From positions 619,001 to 683,000 of the forward strand of contig BRXU01000015.1 in NCBI GenBank assembly GCA_030267565.1: a stretch of 64,000 bases of DNA, written 5' to 3'. Under the pieces are notes generated by a model. That model searched no databases. It worked only from the letters and a program-made list of their open reading frames with translations, and was not told the DNA's origin. Position 1 is the first letter of the stretch. Every line of letters starts with the position of its first letter. A program made the translations under genes and the position numbers. The DNA is from Pleodorina starrii (Eukaryota; Chlorophyta; Chlorophyceae; Chlamydomonadales; Volvocaceae). This document shows, in pieces, positions 46,838 to 64,000 of the stretch.

Positions 46838-49187
46838 CGGTGTCGGCCCCGCCCGCCCCCTCTGGTGGCGCTGGGTGGGCGTGCGGGGCCGGGGCTGCTG
46901 CACGGGGCCCGGCGCAGGATGTCTGGGCCCGTCCTTTTGGCTGCTGCGGCCACAAAGTGAGAAGGCTGCGGTTACGACGGGACGCGTGCTGATTTGCGCA
47001 CACGCTGATTGTGGGATGCAGCATATGCGGCATAAACAGCAAACATGGAACTTATGAAAGCATGACGGGGCACACGGGCATTTGCATGGGCACCCCGTCT
47101 CGCGTTTGCCAGCCTCTGTGGCTGTGGCTCTTTGGATGCGGGACGCTAGGCCTAGGGATGAACACCTGATTCGTATTGTTACAGGCTGCAGATAGGGTCG
47201 TCGTGCTCCGCACGGGCATCAGCCCCGGCGCGCAACATGCCGCGATCAGCCACACGCCACATGTCGCATCGCGTCTCGTCACAGCAGTTAATGGATGAGG
47301 CCGAACGTCGCACTTGGAAGAACGACTGTTTGATTGGTCTCCGCACGGTCGAGAGGCCCCGTGGCATCCCTGGCACAACAAAGGCACGATGGCGGTGCGG
47401 GGTGCGCCGACCGGCGGGGCAGGAGGCGGGGGACGGCTGAAAGCGCAGCCGGGTTATACGCGCGCTGCAACGTATGTATGCATAAGACGTAAGACGGCGA
47501 GATGTGATGGCAGTTGATGCCATAAGGGTGTGACACAGGTCGCGACGGCGATGGTAACCCGTCAATAGAGATGCGTGCACAGCCACCGCAGATACATAGG
47601 CTGCGCGGCAAAGAGGCAGCCACGCCTCTTGACGCGGACCAGACCACGACATCAGGTACACTGGACAAGGACTCTTCATCCGACGATGTTCTATTGAGGA
47701 TCGGACCAACAAATCTTCCTCCATACAGGGTAGACAGTGAGGAATGTAGGCGAACGTTTGAGGTTCGAACGTGCTGCACTGCTGCTACTTCACATTCCCC
47801 GGAACATGACGGGAAATAATCTGACCCCAGCAGTGGGATGTATATGCAACAGCAAGACACGCTGTCGGCGAGCGTTGGCTCGCTGACAACGTCCGTCATG
47901 ACTCCGCGCAACTGTGAAGGTGGAATACGTCTGCGTCCATGTGCGTCTTGCTTGCACGTGGCAATCCGAGCCCGTCCCGCAAGAAGATCGAAAAACACAT
48001 GTTCGCAACGACGCAAGATGCGCGCTGTGACGAGATGACGGGCCCCCTGTGCAGCCGTACATAACCATCAACCACTAACGGACCAGCTGTCCTGGTGCAG
48101 ATCTTGATAAAGTACGACTCTTCAAAGACAAGTTAAGGGCGGAAACTCCCCCCCCCCCGGAGCCCCGGCTCACCATGCCCCTGCCCGCAATAAGCCCTGG
48201 ACCGCAGATGGTCCGCCTGCCATGGCGGCCTACGCCTACGGCCGAGCCGTGCACCGCACATCGCGGCTGAGCTCCAGTCGACGCCCGGTGGCGGGCAATC
48301 AAAGGGGAGGCGACACCGGCCGGGCAATGGCTGCAGCGCACAGCGTCTGCGTTGATTGCCTCCAAGGGAAACAATACCTATCAACAACCCACTTCATGAG
48401 CCATCCCTACGCAACGCACGCACTTGCCATCAAAATCATACTTCGTGATGTTGCGTCTTTATTCGCCGCCTGGTATGCTTCCAGCCTACCCCCAACGAAC
48501 GTTACGCTTCTTCTCCGCCTTCTGCGTCCCTCCCCATATCGGTACATGCCCTCCTCCGCGAACAGCCGCGTCCGCGCAGCCCGATGGTGCGGCCCTGCCC
48601 CGGCGGCTGACGAGTCACACGCCCGAGCGCCCGTCAGACCTGCCCTCATGCCGGCCGCAAATCCGCGCCACAACAAGCATGCCAGACAAGGACCCCACTG
48701 CTGCCTGCGTCTTATCCATCCTGCCAAAGCCCCAATAGACGGTTCGGTTGATCGGTCCACAAATGTTGGTTAGTTTGTAAGGGCCAGAAGGACCGCGACA
48801 TGCGAGCATAGACAGCCCGTAAATGCATGCCGAGTGCGGCGGCCGGACAAACGCAAAAATGCTACGGCAATGTACTAAGGGCATCGAATCACCCGTGTTA
48901 CTGTCAGTTCGTGTCATCGTGATGAACCGGCGGAAGTCGTCAGAAGATGAGTATTCGAGATGATACGGAATGACTGGATGCGGCTAGCTCGTGCCCCTAT
49001 CGCGCACCTGCCTCCGCAACGGGGGTCACACGAGTGAAGACACAACACAACACAGGGCGAGGGGGACAGAGTGCAATGCGCCCAGCTCCCTGGGCGCTCC
49101 GGCGGCAGCGATGGGCCCACCTGGTTGCGGTGGGGCCCCACCTCGTTAAGCTCCGCAGATGTGCTGACACATCGACACGTCAAAACA

Positions 49188-49226
49188 CACACGTACACAC
49201 ACACACACATACACATACACACACGC
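49188..49226. repeat. CA dinucleotide microsatellite
   Basis: A run of CA interrupted by a few TA or GT steps (CACACACACACATACACATA type). No gene context. Confidence 0.85.
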
Positions 49227-50160
49227 CCGCAAACAATGCGGCGCGCGCCCCAGACAAAGCTGGCCGCACCACCACCACCACCACCAAAGAAAACCACAGC
49301 CAAAGAAACGTACAAGCATCGACCGCCATGCCCCACCAACCAACCGCCTACGGCATCGCTGCCCGCGCGGGAACGTCGTACACGTGCGGCTCCAGCAGAG
49401 CACCCAACAGCCCAACTCGACCAGCACGAGGTGGCCGAGGTCAGCCTTCACGTGGATATTCACCTACACAGTCTACACAGTCAGTCTAGACAGAAGCCCC
49501 AAATGGAGAGGAAGCGAAATACGACACCCAGCACCTCCTCAGCAACTCCTCCGCGTGGCAAACATCCTGTAATGGACGCAATGCCGACAAAGGAGGCTGC
49601 CAGGCGCGCTCGACACAGCCGGCCCGGGCTATGCCGGCCCCACACATCAGAGACCGCCAGATCCAGTCCAGATCCAGATCAGCAGACAGGCCTGGCTCGT
49701 CAGCCAGCCAGCCAGGCGCCCGCCCGCACGCAGCACCATAGCGCCATAGGTCACGTTCAGCAAGCACTACCGTACCCATCCAACACGCAAGCGTGAAAAC
49801 ATAAGCATACCCCTGCCTGTCCGCGCCGTCTTTCGTCGTTTCCTGCCGCCTGCCTGTTCCTCGCACCCCGCCTCGGCAGCTCGCCCCACTGCCCCCTGGG
49901 GAGACGGACGCTCACCGTTCCGCCCGCTGCAGGTAACCCGTGAGCGCCTGCCTGGCGGGTTCGCAGCCTCCACACCCCGCCTGACGGCTCCCACCAGGGG
50001 GCTCTACCGCGTCACGCGCGCACATACACACACACCTGCGACACTTGTCAACATTTTGCAGCATCCGACACCAGCGACAATTAGCTCGTCAGTCAGCTGC
50101 GCAGTCAGCGGCCCAATACGTACAGTCTTAGACGCCCCCCCATCAGCACCACCACAACAA

Positions 50161-50204
50161 CAGCCTTGCCACCGCCCCACAACAGCCTTGCCACCGCCCC
50201 ACAA
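50161..50204. repeat. 22-bp tandem duplication
   Basis: A 22-bp unit beginning CAGCCTTGCCACCGCCCCAC occurs at 50161-50182 and again, identical, at 50183-50204. Confidence 0.85.
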
Positions 50205-51591
50205 CTGAATGACACGCCCTAACCCAAAGCTTGAGCGCTGCGTCAACAGCGGTGGTGGTCATTCATCATCAGCCAACGGTGGCGGCCCTGGCGCAGCCCG
50301 GACACGCGACTGCACGCATTCAAAAGAGCCACGCGGTGCGGGCGGAGCACTTCACACCATGACCGCGACTGGAAGAGCCCCAACGCCGCCCACGCCAGTA
50401 CTACCGTTCTGCCACGACCCTTATCCCCTGCGCCTTGACAATCGTCCAATCCAGCAATCCCCCCATCGCGTCTCATTGCGTCCCGGTGCAACCATACTCC
50501 CGGAGCGCGCAGCGAAAGTGAGGCCAGTAAGCAGCGTGCCCATGCACTGTTCGGGAACACGCCCGTGTCGGCCACCCAGGTGGGTAATGAAGATTATGCC
50601 GGTGGGCTAAAAACCCTAAAGTCAGGTCCGGGAAATCCTCCAAAAAAACGCTAAGAAAAACATCGGCCCATGGATGCTCCATGCTCCATGGAGCACCCGG
50701 GGGTCTGCGCTATCTGGCAGGGCCGCTGTCTGCGGTGGGGCAGCTGACGGCCCACGCTCGCTCGTGCCGTGCCTGCTCAGCCCGGGCCAACAACCCACGA
50801 GGCGGCCCACGGGCAAAGGCACCTCACCCGGTGCGACGACAAACCAAGTACCACACAATGCACCAGACACAGGTGTAAGGTCAAGCCATCCAAGGCCCAT
50901 TTTTAGTTGTCGACAAATTGATATTTCTAGGGAATGGGCGCGCGGCCAGGAAAAACGGGCTTTCATTGGCTGCATTTGGCAGCGCCCGGCAATGAGAAGT
51001 TAGAAGAGTGCCAAGCTATCAATACAGTCAGCCGGAATGCGCGGCAGGTAGGGCGCGGACCACGGCGGCGTTCGTTTGCGCCCTTCCGAATGCGTTGCCT
51101 CTACCCCCGCCCGCTACGCGACGCGTACCTTCCGCCGGGTCGCGGGTCCGTTGGCCATGAGCAATCCCAGCGGCTGCGATGACAGCCCCTGAACCTGTTG
51201 TGGCAGTGCTACCAGCCGGCTGGTCAGTCGGACGCCGCCGTTTTGACGGCGAGCGCCCTTGCCCACAGCTGCTTCTTTCAAAATGCAATTAAAAAAAGTA
51301 CAGCAACGCGCCCGCAGCGGCCTTTCGCAACTTCGCACGGACACGTATTTCCCCCATCCCCCAAGTTGCATTCCAGATGAGAATTTCATAGTTATCACAA
51401 TCCCACCATTACCAATACCAAGAGACCGCCACCGGTTGGGCTCGCGTCCGTCCGAACCGTTACCTCGATACACTGCGCAGGGCGCCGCTGCCGCCCATTC
51501 AATGGCCGCCTTACTCCTTACTACCGCTGAAAACGTCGTCGCGGCGACCACGACATGACAAATAAAAAGCCAACAGTGCTCGAGACGCCGC

Positions 51592-54500
51592 CTACTGCAC
51601 AAGCTTCACCTCCGGCACCGTCACGTTCAGGCGCTGCAACGACTCCAGCAGCCTCGCAGCACGGCCCGCCGCCCGACTGGCGCTGCCGGGGCCGTAGCTG
51701 CCGGCCGCAGCGGTGGCGGCTTCACCTCCGTCAATACGGACTGCACCCGAGCAGGAAGCGCCGCGGCCGGCGATACCGCTCGCGGAAAGCGCCGCGGCCG
51801 CCAGCGGCGACGACGGCGCCGTACCGGCGCCCGTCCAGGCGGCGCTCCCGAGGACCTCATGCAACACAGCGCGCCTGCCGGCGGCAGCCGCGTCGCCGCC
51901 GCTGAGCTGCATGTGCAGCCGGCTGGAGGGTGAGGACGTCGTCGTCGTCGTCGTCCACGCGCCGGGGCGGGTGTCCAGGGCGGGGACGGGCACGATGCCG
52001 CGCTGGGCCCGCCGGGACATCTCGTGGGAGGGCGTGGAGCGCTGCGCCGGCAGCGACGGCGTCGCGGGCGCCTGCAGCACGGCCGTCGGCCCAAAGTGGA
52101 CCTGCGAGCAGGAGGAGGAGTCCCGCCGCTCCACGGCGCCGCGCCGCCGTGCCGCACCCATTGGCAGGCCACCGCTGGCGGAGCTAGGCAGCAGGCTGCC
52201 GCTGTTGCTGCCGCCGCCGGCGGCCGCGGCTGAGGCGGTGGCGATGGCGGTGCCGGCGCGGGTGACGTGGAAGCAGCGCTCGCCGCTGTCGGCTCCGGCT
52301 GTCCGCGGCGAGCCGGGGAGGCAGTCCGAGATCTGGTGGCCCGGCTGGCTCGCACTGGGGCGGCTGTTGGTGGGGGACAGCGGCCGGGAGCTGGAGCTGG
52401 CGCCAAGCAGGGTGGAGCCGCTGTACTGGTTGGCGTGGGAGGACCTGGGGCCGCGGTGTGCAGGCGGTGGGTGGGTGGGTGGGTGGGCAGGAGAAGGCAG
52501 GGATGCGGGAGGAGAGTTAGGCGCCGGCCGCCTTTCCTGCGGGGACTCGAAAAGCACAACGTCGGAAGGCGGGGCGGTGGGCGCGGTCGCTGGAAGGCCA
52601 GGGCAGGCTTTGCGCCTGCAAGGCTCCGCAGTGCAGGAGTGCAGGCGACAGACAGCCCGAGCTGGAAGCCGGGCCCGGCATCCGCTGAAACCCACAGTCC
52701 TCATTGGGGTGATCCGCGTAGACGCACGCGCCAGGGCGAACTGCGCCCTCGCCCCTGCCCCTCGCGACACGCGACCGCCTAAACATGCCCCGGCTCTGCG
52801 CTTGCCTCTCACTTTACCCGGAGCCCAGACCCCCGCTGGTGGGCCATGCCGCGCGCTGGCCCACGCACCTGCAGCTTATGGACTTCTTGGGAACGTATTC
52901 GAGCCGCCGAGCCGCCGCGGCGCTGCCGTTGTCATCGTCGCCCATCAGCGAGATTCCGCCGCCGCCGCCGCACAGCAGCCGCTTCTGCGAGGGCTGCGCC
53001 AGCAGACTGCCGCGGGAGGCCTGTGCGCATGGGGGAGAAGAGGGACCAGGGGTCGGGAAGGCGAAGGCGCAAACGCGATGGGAGGGACGGCGCAGCCGGA
53101 CAAGGCCCGGGCGGACGGGATACACAGCAACCGCCACCCGGCAAGGAAGACATTGAGCGATTTAGGCATCCAGGAATGCGGACAGACAAGCAGCCAGGCA
53201 GTCATGCAGTCAGGTATTACGCATCATACTACATGACCCACCTGCGACCTGATGGATGGCACGTAGTCCAGCACCACTGGGGCCGGCCTGGCCGCCCCCT
53301 CGGCCTCCTTTGCGGCCTGCGCAGCGCGCTGACGGACCATGTCGCTGTGCATGAGGTTGTGACGCACCGGCTGGGCGCCCCGGAGCGGGCTGGAGGCCGC
53401 GGGGGCGAGCCTGCCGAAGCGAGGGCGATGGGCAGGGGCGCATTAAGGCACACAGGGGAGGAGAGGGCTCCCCCGGGATCTTCCCCCTTCCCGCCCCGTC
53501 TGTCAGCTCGCCTAGCATCACCGTCACACCCGCCCCCACCTGGCCTCCTCCAGGTAGTAACCCAGGTCGCTGTTGCGGCTGGCGGCCAACCCGTCCGACA
53601 GCGACACGAGCGGCTCCATGGCCGCCTGCTGCAAGTAGGACGATGCACTGTAGCGGTGACCCGCCCGCGACTGCAGCCGCGCCGCGTTCGAGGCGCCAGC
53701 TCGCGGGCAGACCAGGTTGGGTAGCGGCAGGCTGGTCAGCTCGTCGGTCTCTGAGCGGATGTCCGTGGTGGTGGCGGGGGGGGCGCCGGCTGCATCGCCG
53801 GCGGCGCCGGCGGCGGCGCCGCCGCCGTCCCCCCCCGCCGCTTTGGCGTTGCCCTGCATTCTGGAGATGAAGATGGTGCGGAAGGCGCCAGGCTCCTCGT
53901 CGCGGCGGGGCGTGGAACAAGCCTGCTTGCAGGCATGCGAGCGGGCAATGGAGGTTCGGTGGAGCGGCGCCTCCAGTTCGCTCCGCGTGGCAGCATCAGC
54001 AGCCCCAGGCATTTATTTCTGGTGACGCATCGGGCCGAAGAGCGTGCACGTGGTTATTCCCGTAGTGGCCAAATGCCCCGGCGGACACCCGTCGCTTACC
54101 TCGCCCTTGCAGGAGCCCTCGTACCCTCCTCCGGGCGCCGCCGCGTCTTCCAGCCCCATCTCCTTCTCAGCTTCCCGCCTAGTCTTTGTTGCTGCTGCCC
54201 CTGCGGCCGCCGCCGGTGCTTTCTCCGCTGCCTGGAAGTCCAGACCGTCGCCGAGCTCCCCGTCCATCTGCAATACATCCTCCCCGGCCTCCTCCGACCC
54301 CGATTTGACCGGCTCCCCGCCTACGTCCTCGTCGGATCCGCTGCCACTGCCCATGCGGCCGGACGAGCGGGCCCCGGGCTGGTCGCTGCTGAGCTCGTCG
54401 TCCGGGCCGCCGGCGCGGCGGGCGCTTGTGTCACCGGCATCGCGAGGGTCCGGCCCTTCTGAAAAAGCCCAGGCAGGGCTGGGGACGCTGCTGCCGCTCT

Positions 54501-55106
54501 TGAAGCTCTTTTGCATAATGACCAAGCGCTTTACGGTCTCAACACGGGATAGCTCGAATGAGTCCTCAGGCGGGCACACAGGAATCGGGGCGCTGCACGG
54601 GTGCGTCTCCTGCGGGGATGAGGCGGGGCCGCGGGGCAAGCGAAGCGGGCGGGAAACATCAAAGCCCGCCCACTACTCCTATCGCAGTTTCACGGTGTAT
54701 GCAAATACATGCCACATGTGTGCGTTAGGGCGGAGGTAACTTGCTTCCGCACCTTGGCCCGATTGATGCTTGCTGTTGGCGGACCGCCTGACGCCAACTC
54801 GGCACGTGATTCAGCGGCTGGCGCAGGTCCAATGCCCAGATGTGTCGCTTGAGATGAGGCATGCCTGTCCTCGGGCCCACGACGGCTCGCCAAGCGTGCT
54901 GTTATCCCTTTAGTGGGCTCTGGCTCTGCCTCAGCTTGCGCAATGAATGCCGAAATGATCAAATCAGCTGTGCTGCGCTTGTCGTTGTCCACTGAGGACG
55001 TAACCATTTGCCGCCGCGATATTGGGATGTTCAACCCAACGCCTGCGTCCTCCCCAGGCAACGGCTCCCGTTTACAATGGAGAGGTCTGCTGGCACATGC
55101 ACCCAT
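51592..55106 (-). CDS. Predicted N-myristoylated/palmitoylated protein of unknown function
   Basis: Six phase-compatible exons (minus): 55106-54753, 54609-54100, 53922-53540, 53410-53242, 53020-52869, 52444-51592; 806 residues. The N-terminus MGACASRPLHCKREPLP has Gly2 and Ser6 for N-myristoyltransferase and Cys4 for palmitoylation, so plasma-membrane, ciliary-membrane or endomembrane anchoring is likely (inference from the motif). The rest is hydrophilic and probably disordered, with no transmembrane segment. Exon 2 has acidic Ser/Gly-rich stretches (SGSGSDEDVGGEP) and the better conserved-looking LSRVETVKRLVIMQKSFKS. Exon 3 ends SDLGYYLEEA. Exon 4 gives MHSDMVRQRAAQAAKEAEGA and VVLDYVPSIRSQ. 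The protein ends RLLESLQRLNVTVPEVKLVQ, a short amphipathic segment. I recognise no catalytic domain; a scaffold or adaptor role is a guess. The 5' end is divergent from the TmcB-like gene, 2.07 kb away. Confidence 0.65.
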
Positions 55107-57180
55107 TTTTTTAAGAGAGTAGCCAAAGGCCGTGGGCTTATGAGTTATGACGGTGCCTCACTAAGGCACCCCAGGTTTGCTAACTGCCCCAATGGCCGCA
55201 AGAGAAGTTCCGCAGGGAACGAATAAGCTCTGAATTTGACTCCTGGTGTATGGGCTTTCCGTTTAAATGTTGCCGCACACGGACGGACAACTCGGACGCG
55301 TTCGACTCAAGGATGAAGCTATGATATGGTTTTTATCGTATAATGTAGCATCCGTTGCTTATTCATATGCTTGCCATAGGTGCCGACCTTGCAGTTTTTG
55401 CATGAAGGCACACTCGGTCATTGTACAAATTTTGTCGTCCAAGTACGTACCCTTTATGCATAACCGAAACGGCCCTTCTGCGTCCTAAAATGTAAAGCAC
55501 TCCTGGTCAAAGCCCTCTAGGACATGGCGCAATGCGGATGACCGACAAACGATGCAAAACAGCAGAATGGAAAGGAACACGATAGTGCAGATGAAGAGTG
55601 CAGGAGCGCGCCGTAGCGAGCGGCGCACACGGAAATTAAGTAAAGTGTGCGCCAGTCGGCATGCGAGGAACATCAATACACTGCAGCATTAGGAAAAACG
55701 CTTGAAATTGCGGGGGGTTGTGCGCGAAGTCGGGCGCGCGCCAGGCACGTGTCGAACATGCTGGCAGGCTATTTAGGGCTATTTCGCATTTGGGGCGTAC
55801 TTGACACAAAAGGTAGGGGAGATAGCTCTTAGGTGAAGGGACGACAAAAAGATGCTGGCGCACTGCGATGGAGCAAGCGTTCCCTCCTTGTCTTCAAGGG
55901 AGTCGCGCAACGCACCGGATACACAGGTCATCCCCCGGGGAATTACCCGAACAAGGCTAGGCCAACACAATCGGTTTGGCTGAGACGGACTAGATTGAGT
56001 AACGGAGTGCAAGTGCGACGAAGACAACCTGTGTCCCATCAGCTTCTCCTACCCCACCCCCACCACCGTAACCACCACGCAACACCCACCACCCCATATC
56101 CACACCCGGCCCCACACCCTTGGGTTCCTCCTGCGAGCTCGCGCCCCGGCGGCCGGCTGATTGTTGCGGACGTGTATTGTGCACGGGTTCTGACCACGAG
56201 TCGTAAAAGTGCCATGTGGGATGTGAGATAGTTGAAAGGTCGGGGTGCTGGAGCCCGCGGCACAACGCCTTCGGCACTGCGAAAGGCGTGGATTTGGCTG
56301 AGTGGAGTGGCAGGTAGGGAGGATCGGAGGTAACGGACGGGGCCAGGTAGTAGGCTGAAGAACTGAGGATAGGTGCAAGACACACCCTCACAATGAACGT
56401 AATGGGAAACGAACGCAATACAAACTGAGAAAGGGACCGTGTGCCATGAGAGAATCAGCCAGCAGTACGCAGCCGTGCTTGCGTCTATTCGCAAATCGTA
56501 GACCTTGCATCGCGTCCACTAAATGCAGAAAAGGTTTCGTTGCGCGCCAACGGGCAGTTAAGTAAGTTAGATCACGTTAAATGACGTTCTTGAGACCCAA
56601 TTTGGCAGCAATCGCAAAAAATGGAAAGGCGTTTTCGGAGCCAGCCTGAGCGAGAGTCGAGGAGCTCATTATAATTTCTGCCGCTAGTGATGTAGGTTTA
56701 AAACTGTGTAGAACTAAAACTTTATTTGCGTATTGTAGAACTTTGCCTTTGTTGCATCCATTTTGTTTGTCGTTTCTTTTGCAGTACATCCGTCTGCGGT
56801 GAATTCATAGTTACAATACAGTGATAACGGGGAAGCTGTCGCAGGTTATAGAGGCTTACTGTGAGGTGCTTTATTATGGATGCAATTTTTCCTTGAGGAG
56901 CAACCCTGCGCAACCCAGGAGGAACACGCGGCAGAAAATTTTCACCAACCGAACATGAGGACGAGCAAACCTCCTCTTCAATCTTACACTGTTGAGTGAA
57001 AGGGTTATAGTCATGTAAATGAAGTCGGTGCTGCCAAAGAACTTAACAGTTAACCAACCGGATGGCGCGGCTGCGTACCGGTACTTATGCTTGTGTCATT
57101 ACAACATGAAGTGCGTTGCATTCGATTAATTACAAGAGTATTGGTGGATTTGATTTAAGAGTGCAACGGGCGACGACCCA
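55107..57180. other. Divergent intergenic region (two promoters)
   Basis: About 2 kb between the start codons of a minus-strand gene (55106) and a plus-strand gene (57181). No gene supported; both ends are AT-richer than the exons, as expected for promoters and 5' UTRs. A minus-strand 70-codon frame at 56577-56789 has no recognisable content. Confidence 0.4.
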
Positions 57181-63989
<6,809 letters not shown>

Positions 63990-64000
63990 GTGAGAAGAGT

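Larger units (their letters stand above)
46838..51591. other. Convergent intergenic region (3' UTRs of transporter and MGACAS gene)
   Basis: About 4.75 kb between a plus-strand and a minus-strand gene end. I found no supportable gene. Open frames at 47179-48016 (minus), 48222-48773 (plus) and 49071-49796 (plus) lack recognisable motifs and exon-like composition. It contains a CA-rich microsatellite (49188-49226), a 22-bp tandem duplication (50161-50204) and an isolated TGTAA at 48775-48779. Confidence 0.4.

Noticed and set aside
48775..48779. TGTAA as the poly(A) signal of the transporter gene
   Set aside because: It lies about 1.9 kb after the stop, too far to assign with confidence from a five-base match.
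46838..51591. Open frames of 100-240 codons between the two convergent genes
   Set aside because: No recognisable motifs and no coherent exon joins; several are rich in Cys/His/Arg as expected from random GC-rich sequence.

Overview
The window looks like nuclear DNA of a volvocine green alga (Chlamydomonas/Volvox/Gonium group). Coding exons are very GC-rich and full of Ala, Gly, Gln and acidic runs. Introns are frequent and bounded by GT(G/A)(A/G)G...CAG, and intergenic stretches are more AT-rich. One gene encodes a TmcB-like multi-pass membrane protein of a type I know as expanded in this group. I saw no operons, ribosome binding sites, phage genes or CRISPR, and I recognised no tRNA or rRNA. 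Gene models below were assembled by hand by joining open frames at phase-compatible splice sites; exon lists are in the entries.

Layout. Minus strand, 1-2780: SnRK2-like Ser/Thr kinase, 3' end cut by the window edge. Minus strand, 4313-5696: small one-helix membrane protein of unknown function. Then a 3-kb region with a 0.4-kb tandem duplication. Plus strand, 8778-13476: TKL-type pseudokinase whose catalytic loop lacks the HRD aspartate. A 4-kb gap follows. Plus strand, 17553-24088: protein of about 1355 residues with a plastid-transit-like N-terminus, three copies of an unfamiliar repeat set in acidic linkers, and a low-complexity C-terminal half. Plus strand, 26154-41786: a 19-exon URB1/NPA1 nucleolar ribosome-biogenesis gene (about 3488 residues), the largest and best supported gene here. 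Plus strand, 43269-46837: SLC10A7/BASS-type (SBF-like) transporter. Minus strand, 51592-55106: 806-residue protein of unknown function starting MGACAS, a textbook N-myristoylation/palmitoylation context. Divergent from it, plus strand, 57181-end: TmcB-like multi-pass membrane protein, 3' end cut.

The genes are unrelated housekeeping, signalling and transport functions; nothing suggests a functional cluster. The most unusual signals are a near-palindromic 12-mer (GACCCACGGGTC or its complement) repeated nine times in exons and introns between 10.9 and 38.8 kb, the triple repeat of the putative plastid protein, the degenerate kinase, a 26-bp perfect palindrome, and long microsatellites, one of them (GGTGGC) inside the URB1 coding sequence.
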